Below, piece after piece: positions 7,710-16,340 of a stretch of 64,000 nt of DNA. The DNA lies in assembly GCF_001641615.1 (NCBI RefSeq), contig NZ_LRRU01000004.1:1-64000 (forward strand). Reading direction: 5' to 3'. The stretch's first letter is position 1. Each line of letters starts with the position of its first letter. A program made the translations under genes and the position numbers. The notes under the pieces were generated by a model that was given only the letters and a program-made list of their open reading frames with translations, did no database searches and was not told where the DNA came from. The stretch is from Pseudoalteromonas gelatinilytica. GTDB taxonomy: Bacteria; Pseudomonadota; Gammaproteobacteria; Enterobacterales; Alteromonadaceae.

Positions 7710-10664
7710 TTATGGTTTAACAATCTTATTAATTGACATTGCCCCAATTACTTGATTGGTGCCCTTTAAGTAATATATTGCAGCTTCGTCACCAACGTTT
7801 TCACCTAACTTTGTTAGTAAATCTGATGGTGTATAACTTAAGTAAATTGGAAACTGAGGCTCTACTGCAGCCCCTTCCAATACCTGCTTACGCAGTCCAA
7901 TATTTTTAGAAGTAATCCCCTTGCTTGGACTAGTTTCATCTATCTGGTGGTGCTTTTTCGCTACGTAATCAATAATGCCTGTATTACGCAGCAAGTTGAG
8001 TGACTCGGTGTAACAATTTGAAAAATCGTTATCCGTTTCTTGCCAATCAACCGCATATTCATTGGTGATGGTAAAATTTTCAAAGCTTTCAATATTCATC
8101 ACAACCATCTGCACAAAACGACTATCCCCCCGTAGCGATGATTTTTTCAATTTCTTTTTATCACTGGCTTTTTGTTTTTTGATAAAACGAATTGGGTCGT
8201 GTACTTTAGCAGCAATGACTTTAACACTTTCTTTTAATGCGGCAATTAAGTCTTGTTCAACGGCTTCTTGCCCTTGGGTAGATTGATAAAAGGCTCCATA
8301 AAGCTGGTAAATCTCATTAATAGTTAAAGGCTGTTCTGTTAAGTTATTTTGTAAAAACTCGTACCATGCATACGCACTCCGGTAACTGTTATTTCCATTT
8401 AAGAAGCGAGCACAATTACACGTAATTTTACCGTTAGACTCAGGAATAACGCTTGGCACAGCCACCGTATATTGATTAACATTTTGGCTATTTCCAAATC
8501 GGTCTAACCGCCCTAGCCGCTGCAAAAAATTCTCTGCCAAAGTAAACTCACTGGTCATTTGCGAGCATGTAATATTAAGCGCAGCTTGGACTATCGGACC
8601 ACTTCGCAATACATCAAATGCTTGCGTACCATCCACTTTGAAGCTTTCATAGACTTTGTTAAAAATGACAAGTTTATCTTTTGCTTTAAACTTGCCATGA
8701 AACAAAATGGCATTTTCTGTCTCTTGGTTTTGTATAAATGCTTGTTGAGCAAGAGTAGCCGTATTACTAATAACTATGGTGTTTTTGGGCTGGAGTTTAA
8801 ATAATGGATTTGTTTCGTTTGATTGAGACTCATCAAATAGCTCAAAATTGATTTGATAGTGACTCGGGTTAAAACTTTGGATTGATTTAATGTCTTGTTT
8901 GTCGATTTCTAAAACGCTCTCGATAAAGCAATAATTAGGTGTTGCTGAAACAAGTAATGTATTAGCATTTCTACCCATCAATTTTTTCGCTTGAACTAAC
9001 TCAGCAAACAATAAATTAAAAGCAGACATAGGGATATATTCATGAAATTCATCAAAGACAACATGGCTATTTAAGAAGTCGGTAAAAGCAGTCACATTAG
9101 AATGTGTCGTAATACTATTAATTACTTGATCAATCGTCGTTAATACAATATCACCAGAAAACTCTTGCCCTTGCGACGTCATTTCTTGTTCGCCTTGGTT
9201 ATTGATGAATTTAAGTTCCCCAGTACATATTTCAATTTTGCTTGATGATAGGTATTCATCACTAGTTAGGTCTTGGTAAAGACCTTCACACACTTGAACT
9301 CTCGGGCAGATCCAGATGATTTTATTGGCTTCGCTAAGTTTTGCCCATTCCAAGGCAATTTTAGTTTTACCACAACCAGCAGGGCCATTGAGTACAGCAA
9401 CATGTTCAATATCCAATAACGACTTTGCAGTAGCTGTTTGCTCGATATTCCGCTCACTATTCGGGTATTTTTCCTCAAATCCCGATAAACAGTCATGTAT
9501 TTGCTGTGTTATATCACTTTGTTGTTGAAGTGTTTTTTCAACCAATAAATCCAACGTACCTGTTCCGATATAATTACTCAGTTCTTCTGAACTTAATGCA
9601 GAAACTTGGCGATCAGCACTTATCACACAGGCTCTTAAAATATCAGCTTTGGCATTCAAGTTAATGTCATTAATGTAGGGTTTAAACGACTCTTCCAATT
9701 GGTATTGCTTGTAGTGTGGTAAATCAGTGTTACGAAATTCAGAAGTTAAGTCTTCGTCATACTTAATAGTACATTTAGTGAAGTCAGCACTTAAACTAGG
9801 TTGAGCATAACTATTTTGGATTTTTGCGATTTCATGAAGTAATAACTCAGTATGCTCAACTAGCTCGTGCAGCCCTTTGTCTTTGTATATCGCATTCAGT
9901 TTACGATGCACATCGTTGATCTTTACATATTCATCTTTACGTACTGGCTTAGCATGATGCCAATAAACGGTATGCTTAATTAATGATATTAACTTTTTGT
10001 TAGGAAGCACGGCTTCTAACTCTATAAACTGACATAACCATAATGAGACTTCATTGTGGCGCGGATGTTTTTCAAAAGAAAATTTTGCTTTATCAATATG
10101 CAGGCCATCTTCTTCTTGTTCTATTATCTGCTTTTTGTTTTTAGTAATCGCTTTCTCAAGCCAAGCTCTATATTCTGGGTCTAATTTACCAATATCATGT
10201 AAACAACCACTTACAAAAGCTGCTTGCTTTAAACCTGTTTGTTCGCTACCGAATAACTTTTCAACTAACAACGCTGCTACGATGCCTACACCATATAGAT
10301 GTTTTGAAAGTAACTGCTTTTGAGTATTTGCATAAACGATTTCTGACATTATTTTTGTCTCATCCATTTTAGTATCATTTACAGTGGTATAATTCACTGG
10401 CACTACGCCTTCCAAATTAAACTTATTTTTATTGCCAACTACCCATAAAAATTGGCTTCGGGCGCGGCTTCGGATCCAATGGCAACTTACGGCAGTACTT
10501 CGGCTGGCGGTTTTGCGTAGCATTTTTTTAACCGTATCGAGGCCTTCTTGAGTGATCACGGTTTGCCACGTGTTGTCACCAATACGGTTGGCAAAGGCAT
10601 CAAGCACGCGCCTTGTCTTTTTAATGGCGTTTTTTTCACATTGACTGACAAACGTGACCATCAT
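7710..10664 (-). CDS. cas2-3: Cas2-Cas3 fusion: nuclease-helicase
   Basis: The 984-residue fusion is diagnostic of type I-F. The first 85 or so residues form a Cas2 domain. An HD nuclease domain follows (CLHDIGK near residue 153, then HPRHNE), and then an SF2 helicase with Walker A GPAGCGKT (about residue 425), DEFH, SATP and the QRLGRLDR motif VI. The protein binds Cas1 during spacer acquisition and degrades target DNA once the crRNA complex has bound. At 984 residues it is somewhat shorter than the well-known Pseudomonas version of about 1,080. Its ATG overlaps the cas1 stop codon by four bases (ATGA), which indicates coupled translation. Confidence 0.95.
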   Translation of the reverse strand: MMVTFVSQCEKNAIKKTRRVLDAFANRIGDNTWQTVITQEGLDTVKKMLRKTASRSTAVSCHWIRSRARSQFLWVVGNKNKFNLEGVVPVNYTTVNDTKMDETKIMSEIVYANTQKQLLSKHLYGVGIVAALLVEKLFGSEQTGLKQAAFVSGCLHDIGKLDPEYRAWLEKAITKNKKQIIEQEEDGLHIDKAKFSFEKHPRHNEVSLWLCQFIELEAVLPNKKLISLIKHTVYWHHAKPVRKDEYVKINDVHRKLNAIYKDKGLHELVEHTELLLHEIAKIQNSYAQPSLSADFTKCTIKYDEDLTSEFRNTDLPHYKQYQLEESFKPYINDINLNAKADILRACVISADRQVSALSSEELSNYIGTGTLDLLVEKTLQQQSDITQQIHDCLSGFEEKYPNSERNIEQTATAKSLLDIEHVAVLNGPAGCGKTKIALEWAKLSEANKIIWICPRVQVCEGLYQDLTSDEYLSSSKIEICTGELKFINNQGEQEMTSQGQEFSGDIVLTTIDQVINSITTHSNVTAFTDFLNSHVVFDEFHEYIPMSAFNLLFAELVQAKKLMGRNANTLLVSATPNYCFIESVLEIDKQDIKSIQSFNPSHYQINFELFDESQSNETNPLFKLQPKNTIVISNTATLAQQAFIQNQETENAILFHGKFKAKDKLVIFNKVYESFKVDGTQAFDVLRSGPIVQAALNITCSQMTSEFTLAENFLQRLGRLDRFGNSQNVNQYTVAVPSVIPESNGKITCNCARFLNGNNSYRSAYAWYEFLQNNLTEQPLTINEIYQLYGAFYQSTQGQEAVEQDLIAALKESVKVIAAKVHDPIRFIKKQKASDKKKLKKSSLRGDSRFVQMVVMNIESFENFTITNEYAVDWQETDNDFSNCYTESLNLLRNTGIIDYVAKKHHQIDETSPSKGITSKNIGLRKQVLEGAAVEPQFPIYLSYTPSDLLTKLGENVGDEAAIYYLKGTNQVIGAMSINKIVKP

Positions 10665-11665
10665 AAGGGATCACCCTGTTGACTTGCGTCAATCACCGCC
10701 ATTTGCTCTTCGCTTAAGACGACTGCTTTGAGAGTATCGAACATATAATCGAGTGCTTTGTGGTCGGTAAAAGCTTGCAAAATTTGCTGGCGAAACTCTT
10801 GAACGGTGGCATTTTCTTTGGCACAAATAAATGCCCAAGGCAGTACCAATGCATCTTTGATTAAATCAGCAATATCAAAAACTAAAGCACCGCGCCGTGT
10901 TTTACCATGCATAACAGCAAAACCATGAGGAATGCCAAGCACCCAAAGCGTGGATGCAGCTAGGCCATACGCTAAGTAATTACCATGATTTAAAAAGTCA
11001 TTCGCTTTGCCTATATCAACTTTGCTTGTTGATTGATGCTGACGCTTAAAACCATCTGCTTGTGTTGTATTTGCAGCATATTTATACAGCACTTTTGTAA
11101 GCTGAGCTTCAGTGAGAAGCAGTTCTTGTGAGTTTGTGGCTTTTTCTGTTCGAGTAAAAAAAGTGTCTAGTGCACCTTGAATGGCTTTATCTTCAAAGTT
11201 AAAGCCCTCTCCTTTTAAATCTCGATCTTTTTGCCAAACTTGTTTTAAAAAATCGATGCGAGCACTCTGGAAGATTTTTGCAGCGGCTAAACGTTTGTCA
11301 TCATCAAACCAAAAGGCCATCCAACCTTGTAGGTATTCAGTTGGGCGATATTCGTTTTGTGGGGTGAACCATTCTATTTCATTGCCCATGTAAAGCGGCA
11401 TGCCACCGCCACCACTAAAACCAACTAATACGCCTGCTTGTGCGAGCATACGCATTGCAGCTTGGGTAATTGAAGTACCATTACCCAACAAAATCACTGT
11501 GGTGTTAGCAATTGGGATATTGTAGTAGAGATTTTCTTTGGTGGCTTCAGTCAGGTAAAGAACTCGACCATCTTTTTGCATCAGCCGGCAATATTCGAGA
11601 TAGTAAAGATTGGCGCGTTTTGAATGCAATATTGCTTTTAAATCACTAGGGCTAAATTGATCCAT
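10661..11665 (-). CDS. cas1f: Cas1 spacer-acquisition integrase, type I-F
   Basis: The 334-residue protein is the integrase that inserts new spacers at the leader end of the array. Its C-terminal part shows the conserved PHGFAVMHGKTRRGALVFDI segment with the catalytic histidine, and the following acidic residues. The N-terminal beta domain with LYYLEYCRL is typical of I-F Cas1. It is the first gene of a five-gene operon (cas1, cas2-3, cas7, cas5, cas6f) with gaps of nine to nineteen bases or overlaps, so all should share one transcript. I chose the ATG at 11665; an in-frame GTG two codons earlier sits too close to the GGGA ribosome-binding site. Confidence 0.96.
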   Translation of the reverse strand: MDQFSPSDLKAILHSKRANLYYLEYCRLMQKDGRVLYLTEATKENLYYNIPIANTTVILLGNGTSITQAAMRMLAQAGVLVGFSGGGGMPLYMGNEIEWFTPQNEYRPTEYLQGWMAFWFDDDKRLAAAKIFQSARIDFLKQVWQKDRDLKGEGFNFEDKAIQGALDTFFTRTEKATNSQELLLTEAQLTKVLYKYAANTTQADGFKRQHQSTSKVDIGKANDFLNHGNYLAYGLAASTLWVLGIPHGFAVMHGKTRRGALVFDIADLIKDALVLPWAFICAKENATVQEFRQQILQAFTDHKALDYMFDTLKAVVLSEEQMAVIDASQQGDPL

Positions 11666-11686
11666 ACACACAATTCCCTTTTATGT

Positions 11687-11716
11687 AGTATGTTTAACTT
11701 TAAGTTAACTTATCAA
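11687..11716 (-). promoter_or_regulatory. Candidate cas operon promoter with internal palindrome
   Basis: On the minus strand TTGATA and CATACT are spaced by 18 bases and lie about 20 bases upstream of the cas1 start codon. The spacer is filled by TTAACTT-T-AAGTTAA (11694-11708), which overlaps a second perfect palindrome AAGTTAACTT (11702-11711). A repressor binding there would block the promoter. The elements are read by eye and not scored. Confidence 0.45.
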
Positions 11717-11839
11717 TAACCTTGTATATTGTCACTTTTAATTATTACACTAACGCCTTCAGCTTCTAAAATTCAATACACTTACTCTCATTCTATTGCA
11801 CAAATAACGGATAATTAGTATTTAAATTTGATAATTACT

Positions 11840-12769
11840 TTAATTTTTATTAATCGAGTTTTTGTACAAAATATAATCACGATGTATGAAGCCAACTTTA
11901 GGGCTCCCCATATACTTAGCTGATACAAAAACCCAAGTTTTATTTTGATCTTTGATTATTGTGATAGGTTGCGCTAAATCTAATGTTGCAATGATCTGCC
12001 CTTCAAAAGAAGGCAAATCACGTAAATGTACTTTAGTTCCACTAACAAAACTTTTAACTTCATTAAAATTAATATCTTTTTCTTTTCCACTTTTAGGTTC
12101 AACATAAAAACTTATAACTCCTGTAAATAAAATAATTCCTATTAACCATCTATAGAAAACTTTATGTCTAAGCGAGCTATCAACAACCTTCTTTTTAAAA
12201 AAGATAGAAAAAAACTTTAAGAATACGTTTTTATATAAAAAATAAAGTTTTGCTTTTTTAAAACCTTTCACTCTTCCTCTAAGGACTGAGAAACTTTTAT
12301 TGTGAACACCTTTTGGTAAATCTAAATGACCAAAGAAAGAATATATTTGAACACTTTGGCTACCTTTACTAATTCCATCAGCTAGAGTATCTAAGTTAAA
12401 AATTTTTTGTAATTCTCTCTCAATATTTAAAGTACTAGAAACTGCAGATTTTAAGAAAACATGATACCAATAAGTATCCATGAAATGAATGAGCTGGGTA
12501 ACTACCGCTCCTAATAATGCAAACATTATCGCAGCCGAAATCTTAACCCCTAATAGGGTTACATAAATATCATTGTGTAACGAAACACCAACACCAGTTA
12601 AAAAACCAGAGAAGACTAAGACCGCAAAGTTTCTTACTTTCATTGAAACATCATTAAAATGTTGTTGAACTAAGGTTGACTGTTTCCAGTACTCCAGCAA
12701 CAATGTACTTCTTGATTCTTCAGACAAACCTCTATTTACGCGTCTAACTCTTCCCTGGTTTCTCAACAT
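11840..12769 (-). CDS. Membrane protein with C-terminal SH3-like domain, unknown function
   Basis: The 309-residue protein has two hydrophobic segments near residues 47-64 and 70-98, a basic middle part rich in K and F, a third hydrophobic segment near 207-226, and a C-terminal beta-rich domain (VSGTKVHLRDLPSFEGQII onward) that looks like a bacterial SH3 domain. With three spans the SH3 part would face the periplasm if the N-terminus is cytoplasmic. The two-helix N-terminal half recalls SLATT-like effectors of defence systems, but I cannot prove membership. It starts nine bases after the HAD phosphatase gene, so the two form an operon. Base composition is AT-rich, as in the rest of the island. 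Confidence 0.7.
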   Translation of the reverse strand: MLRNQGRVRRVNRGLSEESRSTLLLEYWKQSTLVQQHFNDVSMKVRNFAVLVFSGFLTGVGVSLHNDIYVTLLGVKISAAIMFALLGAVVTQLIHFMDTYWYHVFLKSAVSSTLNIERELQKIFNLDTLADGISKGSQSVQIYSFFGHLDLPKGVHNKSFSVLRGRVKGFKKAKLYFLYKNVFLKFFSIFFKKKVVDSSLRHKVFYRWLIGIILFTGVISFYVEPKSGKEKDINFNEVKSFVSGTKVHLRDLPSFEGQIIATLDLAQPITIIKDQNKTWVFVSAKYMGSPKVGFIHRDYILYKNSINKN

Positions 12770-12778
12770 TTTAATTAC

Positions 12779-13657
12779 CTACTTTCCCGTAAACCTTTCA
12801 AATTCAAATAACTCTAGTATTTCACAAAAATTATTTACTTCATAATCAGCATTATGTTTCTGAGCATTTTCTTTGATTTGCTTTTCCCGCTCAACATCCT
12901 CATCAGTCCAATGAGTCACTTCTCTTAATAAATCATAATCAGATTTTCTATCCTCAAAATGGATATTCCCATACTTAGCATAAACTGAGGTAACATTTGC
13001 ATCATAGGCCATATCTATATCTTTGATTTCAGAATCACCTATGTAAACACACTGAGAAACATCTGCACCAATTTCTTTTATTATTTCAAGCAGAATTTTA
13101 GGGTTCGGTTTCAGTTCACCTTCTGGAGTTTGCTTAAACTTAGTGTTTTCAAAAACAATTGGAGTTCTGCAATCATCACTGATTGGTAATTTTTTATGAT
13201 CTCCTGGCGAATACACAGTATCAATGAAGTATTCTAAACCTAATCTTTTTAACCTAAATTTTGTATACCACTCTTTGGATTCAGTATAAGCAATCACTTT
13301 AACTCTTTTACTACGAAGTTCAGAAAGAGTATCGTACACCCCTTTGTAGAGCTTTAAATGACTTAACCGGTTACTCCTAGAGGCATGGATAGCTGGGTTT
13401 AAAGTTCTTAGTAGCTCGTCTTTATCCTTATAGATAGCCTGTAAAGAAGGTAATTCTTCCAGGACAAAAGCATACTCAGCTGTTCCATGCTTTTGATGTA
13501 TAGTTCTAATTTCTGCTTTAAGAATATCTTTACTTACACCAGTTATTTCAGATGTCTTCTCTAGTAATGGATTAAAAGTTGCAAACCATATACTGAACCA
13601 ATCGAACAAAGTATTATCAATGTCTGTTATTAGCACTGACTTTAGTTGTTTTGTCAT
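12779..13657 (-). CDS. HAD-superfamily hydrolase
   Basis: The 292-residue protein carries all four HAD motifs: the nucleophile motif DIDNTLFD (Asp12 and Asp14), YTES as motif II, a lysine in the KPNPK segment, and GDSEIKDID as motif IV. A helical cap lies between motifs I and II. Such enzymes remove phosphate from small molecules or nucleotides; the substrate is unknown. It is directly upstream of the membrane/SH3-like gene in a two-gene operon inside a CRISPR-bearing mobile island. A joint role, possibly in phage defence, is an inference from this setting. The ribosome-binding site is a weak AGGG seven bases before the ATG. Confidence 0.8.
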   Translation of the reverse strand: MTKQLKSVLITDIDNTLFDWFSIWFATFNPLLEKTSEITGVSKDILKAEIRTIHQKHGTAEYAFVLEELPSLQAIYKDKDELLRTLNPAIHASRSNRLSHLKLYKGVYDTLSELRSKRVKVIAYTESKEWYTKFRLKRLGLEYFIDTVYSPGDHKKLPISDDCRTPIVFENTKFKQTPEGELKPNPKILLEIIKEIGADVSQCVYIGDSEIKDIDMAYDANVTSVYAKYGNIHFEDRKSDYDLLREVTHWTDEDVEREKQIKENAQKHNADYEVNNFCEILELFEFERFTGK

Positions 13658-13837
13658 TTCCTAACCCTACAAATTTTTTAATCCAAACTCCGCGTACTGT
13701 ACAGCAAAGCATATTTAAAATGAAGAAACACCAATAGATTGAGCTCTTTACTTGCGTTCACAAACAGCTAAAAAGGGTTTTACACTAATTTTGAAAAGCG
13801 GTTTATGTTGGAGCTAATTCTATAGGTAATTAAAAAA

Positions 13838-14287
13838 TCAATTTTCTAAATACTCACCAAGGCAAACGCTAGTAGACCGACCATATCTATCAAGGATAAC
13901 CTGTCTTATATTCTCCTCTACAACAGTTCGGCTAATCACATCACCTTTTCTCAAGTTAGTAGCTTTGAGTGGAACTAAAGTGATCTTAAAATCATCAGTT
14001 GGGTAATCATACTTCACTTGAAAAAGTTCTTTTCCTGAACTTCCAACAATTGTAAATATTGAATCCATCCTGTAAATTGCAAGGGACACATTACTTTGAG
14101 CTGTTTTATCAATAATGCCTTGAAAGCTTAATTCCAGCTTCTTGTAATATCGGCGTTTTATATTTCTAGTTCGTTGAACACTTTTGAGTTTTTTAATATT
14201 TTTAGATACTTGAAATTTTATATAACATCTCGTCAATAAAATTATAATTACAAAAATAGATATCAATATAGCTATAAAACTTAACAA
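13838..14287 (-). CDS. Small membrane-anchored protein of unknown function
   Basis: The 149-residue protein starts with a strong hydrophobic segment (about residues 2-20, rich in I, L and V). A very basic stretch follows (KNIKKLKSVQRTRNIKRRYY), then a soluble domain of about 95 residues that I do not recognise. The positive-inside rule puts that domain in the cytoplasm. The start is TTG, supported by AAGGAG eight bases upstream. It begins 19 bases after the integrase stop codon and may be co-transcribed with it. A gap of about 180 bases separates it from the HAD gene. Confidence 0.6.
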   Translation of the reverse strand: MLSFIAILISIFVIIILLTRCYIKFQVSKNIKKLKSVQRTRNIKRRYYKKLELSFQGIIDKTAQSNVSLAIYRMDSIFTIVGSSGKELFQVKYDYPTDDFKITLVPLKATNLRKGDVISRTVVEENIRQVILDRYGRSTSVCLGEYLEN

Positions 14288-14306
14288 AAAAACTCCTTAC
14301 ATATTC

Positions 14307-15506
14307 TTAATTATTTAACTTTTTCACTAAATGCTCACTCCACCACTCCATCATCTCCCGTCTACGAGCTAGATATTGAGCTCGGTTATATGCTCGTCTA
14401 ACCTCATTTTTATCAGTGTGGGCCAGTGCGCTTTCAATTAAATCAGGGTCGAAGCCCTTTTCATTAAGAATTGTACTACCTAAAGCTCTTAAGCCATGAG
14501 CTACTAGAATGTTTTGAAAGCCCATTCTTTTTAATGCAGCATTTGCCGTTTGTGGATTCGTATGAGTTCTTGGATTTCGGTCTGCAGGAAAGATATATTC
14601 TAAATGTGCACTTATTGGTTTCATAAGCTCAAGCAAGTGTAGTGATTGCTTAGTTAAAGGAATTTTATGCTCCTTCCTTGCTTTCATTCTTTCTGCAGGA
14701 ATAGTCCAAATTGCATTTTCAAAATCTATTTCAGACCATTTAGCACAAGCTGCTTCTGATGGTCTGCATAATGTATGTAGTTGCCACTCAATTAAGCAAC
14801 GCGTTGTATATTTTATACTTGCACGATTTAGTCGTTCTAATAATTCAGGTAACCTTTCTGGTTCAATGGTATTCATGTGATTACGTTTAGGAGACTGAAA
14901 GGCACTCTTAATTCCAGCTAATGGATTAGCATGGATAATTCCCGTATTAACAGCATACGTCATGATCTCATTTACACGTTGGCAAAGACGTCTAATTTGC
15001 TCGTACACGCCTCGCGCAGCTAAAGGCTGCATGACTTCAATAACTAAAGGCGCTGTTAAGTCTCTTATTGCTCTATCTCCTAGTCTAGGAAATAAGTGGT
15101 TTTCTAAAGAACTCCATAAATCCTCAGCATAGCCTTCTGTCACAGTAGTCTTTTTTATTTCGAACCACTTTTGAGCCACCAGCCTAAAAGTGTTTTGAGC
15201 TTCGCTTATTTCAAATGCCTCAGCCTGTTTTTTGTGCTCTTTTGGATCAATGTTTTTTGCGAGCAATGTACGAGCTTCTTCTCTTAATTGCCTAGCTTCT
15301 TTTAAAGTAATTAGTGGGTAAGTACCAAAGCTAATATTTGTTCTTTTTTTGGTATAGGGAGGACTATATCGAAAGATCCAAGATTTAGTTCCTGATGTAA
15401 GAACTCTTAAAATTAAACCTTCGCCATCTGATAACTCATAATTTTTATCTGATGCTTTAGCTCTTTTTATTTGAGTATCATTTAATCGAGTTGCTACTTT
15501 AGGCAT
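14307..15506 (-). CDS. int: P4-type tyrosine integrase of the island
   Basis: The 399-residue protein has the DUF4102-like N-terminal arm-binding domain, a core-binding domain, and the catalytic domain with LCRPSEAA (first Arg), HGLRALGSTIL (His and second Arg), LAHTDKNEVRRAYNRAQY (His and the nucleophile Tyr). This family inserts islands into the 3' ends of tRNA and tmRNA genes, and here the gene begins about 200 bases from the ssrA 3' end, which is therefore the likely target. The ATG at 15506 has AGGTG nearby; an in-frame GTG three codons earlier is possible. An inverted repeat TGGCCCA/TGGGCCA (15543-15579) lies in its upstream region. Confidence 0.95.
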   Translation of the reverse strand: MPKVATRLNDTQIKRAKASDKNYELSDGEGLILRVLTSGTKSWIFRYSPPYTKKRTNISFGTYPLITLKEARQLREEARTLLAKNIDPKEHKKQAEAFEISEAQNTFRLVAQKWFEIKKTTVTEGYAEDLWSSLENHLFPRLGDRAIRDLTAPLVIEVMQPLAARGVYEQIRRLCQRVNEIMTYAVNTGIIHANPLAGIKSAFQSPKRNHMNTIEPERLPELLERLNRASIKYTTRCLIEWQLHTLCRPSEAACAKWSEIDFENAIWTIPAERMKARKEHKIPLTKQSLHLLELMKPISAHLEYIFPADRNPRTHTNPQTANAALKRMGFQNILVAHGLRALGSTILNEKGFDPDLIESALAHTDKNEVRRAYNRAQYLARRREMMEWWSEHLVKKLNN

Positions 15507-15635
15507 TGTCTGCACCTGCTGAATGTGGTCACTTTGAATTTATGGCCCATGGCTTTTAGCCTATCAATTTGGTGGGCCACTCTATGGTACATCGTAACCC
15601 GAAAAGTGCAAAACAACGTCGAACAGTACAGATAC

Positions 15636-15671
15636 AAAAAACCCCTCAAACCTAGAAGATTTAAGGGGTTT
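15636..15671 (-). terminator. Intrinsic terminator downstream of ssrA
   Basis: In the minus transcript AAACCCCT pairs with AGGGGTTT across a 20-base loop, and the second arm runs into six T residues. It lies about 35 bases after the tmRNA 3' end. A small TTCGGT/ACCGAA hairpin sits in between. Confidence 0.7.
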
Positions 15672-15704
15672 CAGGTCGTCTTCGGTGGTAACCGAACACT
15701 ATAT

Positions 15705-15730
15705 TGGTGGAGCTGGGGGGATTTGAACCC
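15705..15730. other. Island attachment site at the ssrA 3' end
   Basis: The tmRNA 3' end (acceptor stem and T-arm, ending GCTCCACCA) is the junction between the integrase-bearing island and the core chromosome. The exact crossover cannot be fixed because the matching direct repeat must lie left of the window. I looked for a second copy of the ssrA 3' end between 1 and 15500 and did not find one. Confidence 0.6.
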
Positions 15731-16063
15731 CCGTCCGAAAAGCCTCGACCTTTGGTACTACATGCTTAGTATCGTCTTTTAGTTAACCTTATACAGCTCG
15801 GACGAACACGATCTGCAAAGGCGAGGCCGCTTAGTTTTAGCCCTTCAACCCCGGCCAGGGTTTCCGTAGCGAGTCCGTGTAGGGTGACACTTCAGAACCG
15901 GGTCCACAGACATACACCGGAGAAGTGCTAGCGGGCTATTATGCCGCTAGAGCGTAGTTATCGTCGTTTGCGATTACTTTAAATTGCGGCTTTTTTACGA
16001 GGCCAACCGCACCTCGACATGCACCTCGGGCGTCTTGAATTCCGTCGAATCCTAATCAGCCCC
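15705..16063 (-). ncRNA. ssrA: Transfer-messenger RNA (tmRNA)
   Basis: The molecule starts GGGGCTGATTAGGATTCGACG and ends with a T-arm and encoded CCA. The tag reading frame encodes ANDDNYALAA followed by TAA TAG, the usual gammaproteobacterial degradation tag. The length is about 359 bases. With SmpB it rescues ribosomes stalled on broken mRNAs and marks the product for proteolysis. It is intact despite the neighbouring integration, so the island must restore its 3' end. Confidence 0.97.
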
Positions 16064-16095
16064 TGAATTTGGTATCTCATTCAGAGTGTTCATGC

Positions 16096-16125
16096 AGTAT
16101 AACTGAGTAGCCTATTCAGACTCAA
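16096..16125 (-). promoter_or_regulatory. Candidate ssrA promoter
   Basis: On the minus strand TTGAGT and TATACT are separated by 18 bases. The -10 box ends about 32 bases before the mature tmRNA 5' end, leaving room for a short leader that RNase P would remove. Confidence 0.6.
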
Positions 16126-16340
16126 GGCATTAATCAGGAAATTTTTGCTAAGTGCCTTTGAATGCTGAATTTTCAGGCAGGAAAAATCAGTTTTTATACA
16201 TATTTTCACATTTTAATCATACAAATTCTTAACATAGTACAAAAGTTGTGCTGAAATAAGAAACGTTGTTACCCTTCTTCAAAATAACCTGTAACAACAC
16301 ATAACTATAACAACAGGCAGTTTTTTACAGGGCTTTTCAG

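Noticed and set aside
7691-7747. N-terminal extension of the cas7 frame by 19 codons
   Set aside because: It lies inside the end of cas2-3, while the inner ATG has a good ribosome-binding site and the usual start of the protein.
3839-11671. A Tn7-like, transposon-encoded type I-F3 CRISPR system
   Set aside because: Cas1 and a Cas2-3 nuclease are present, and there are no tniQ or tns genes nearby, so this is an interference-competent system, not a transposon guide.
1-15500. Second copy of the ssrA 3' end as the left border of the island
   Set aside because: I scanned for the acceptor/T-arm sequence and saw no match, so the border must lie outside the window.
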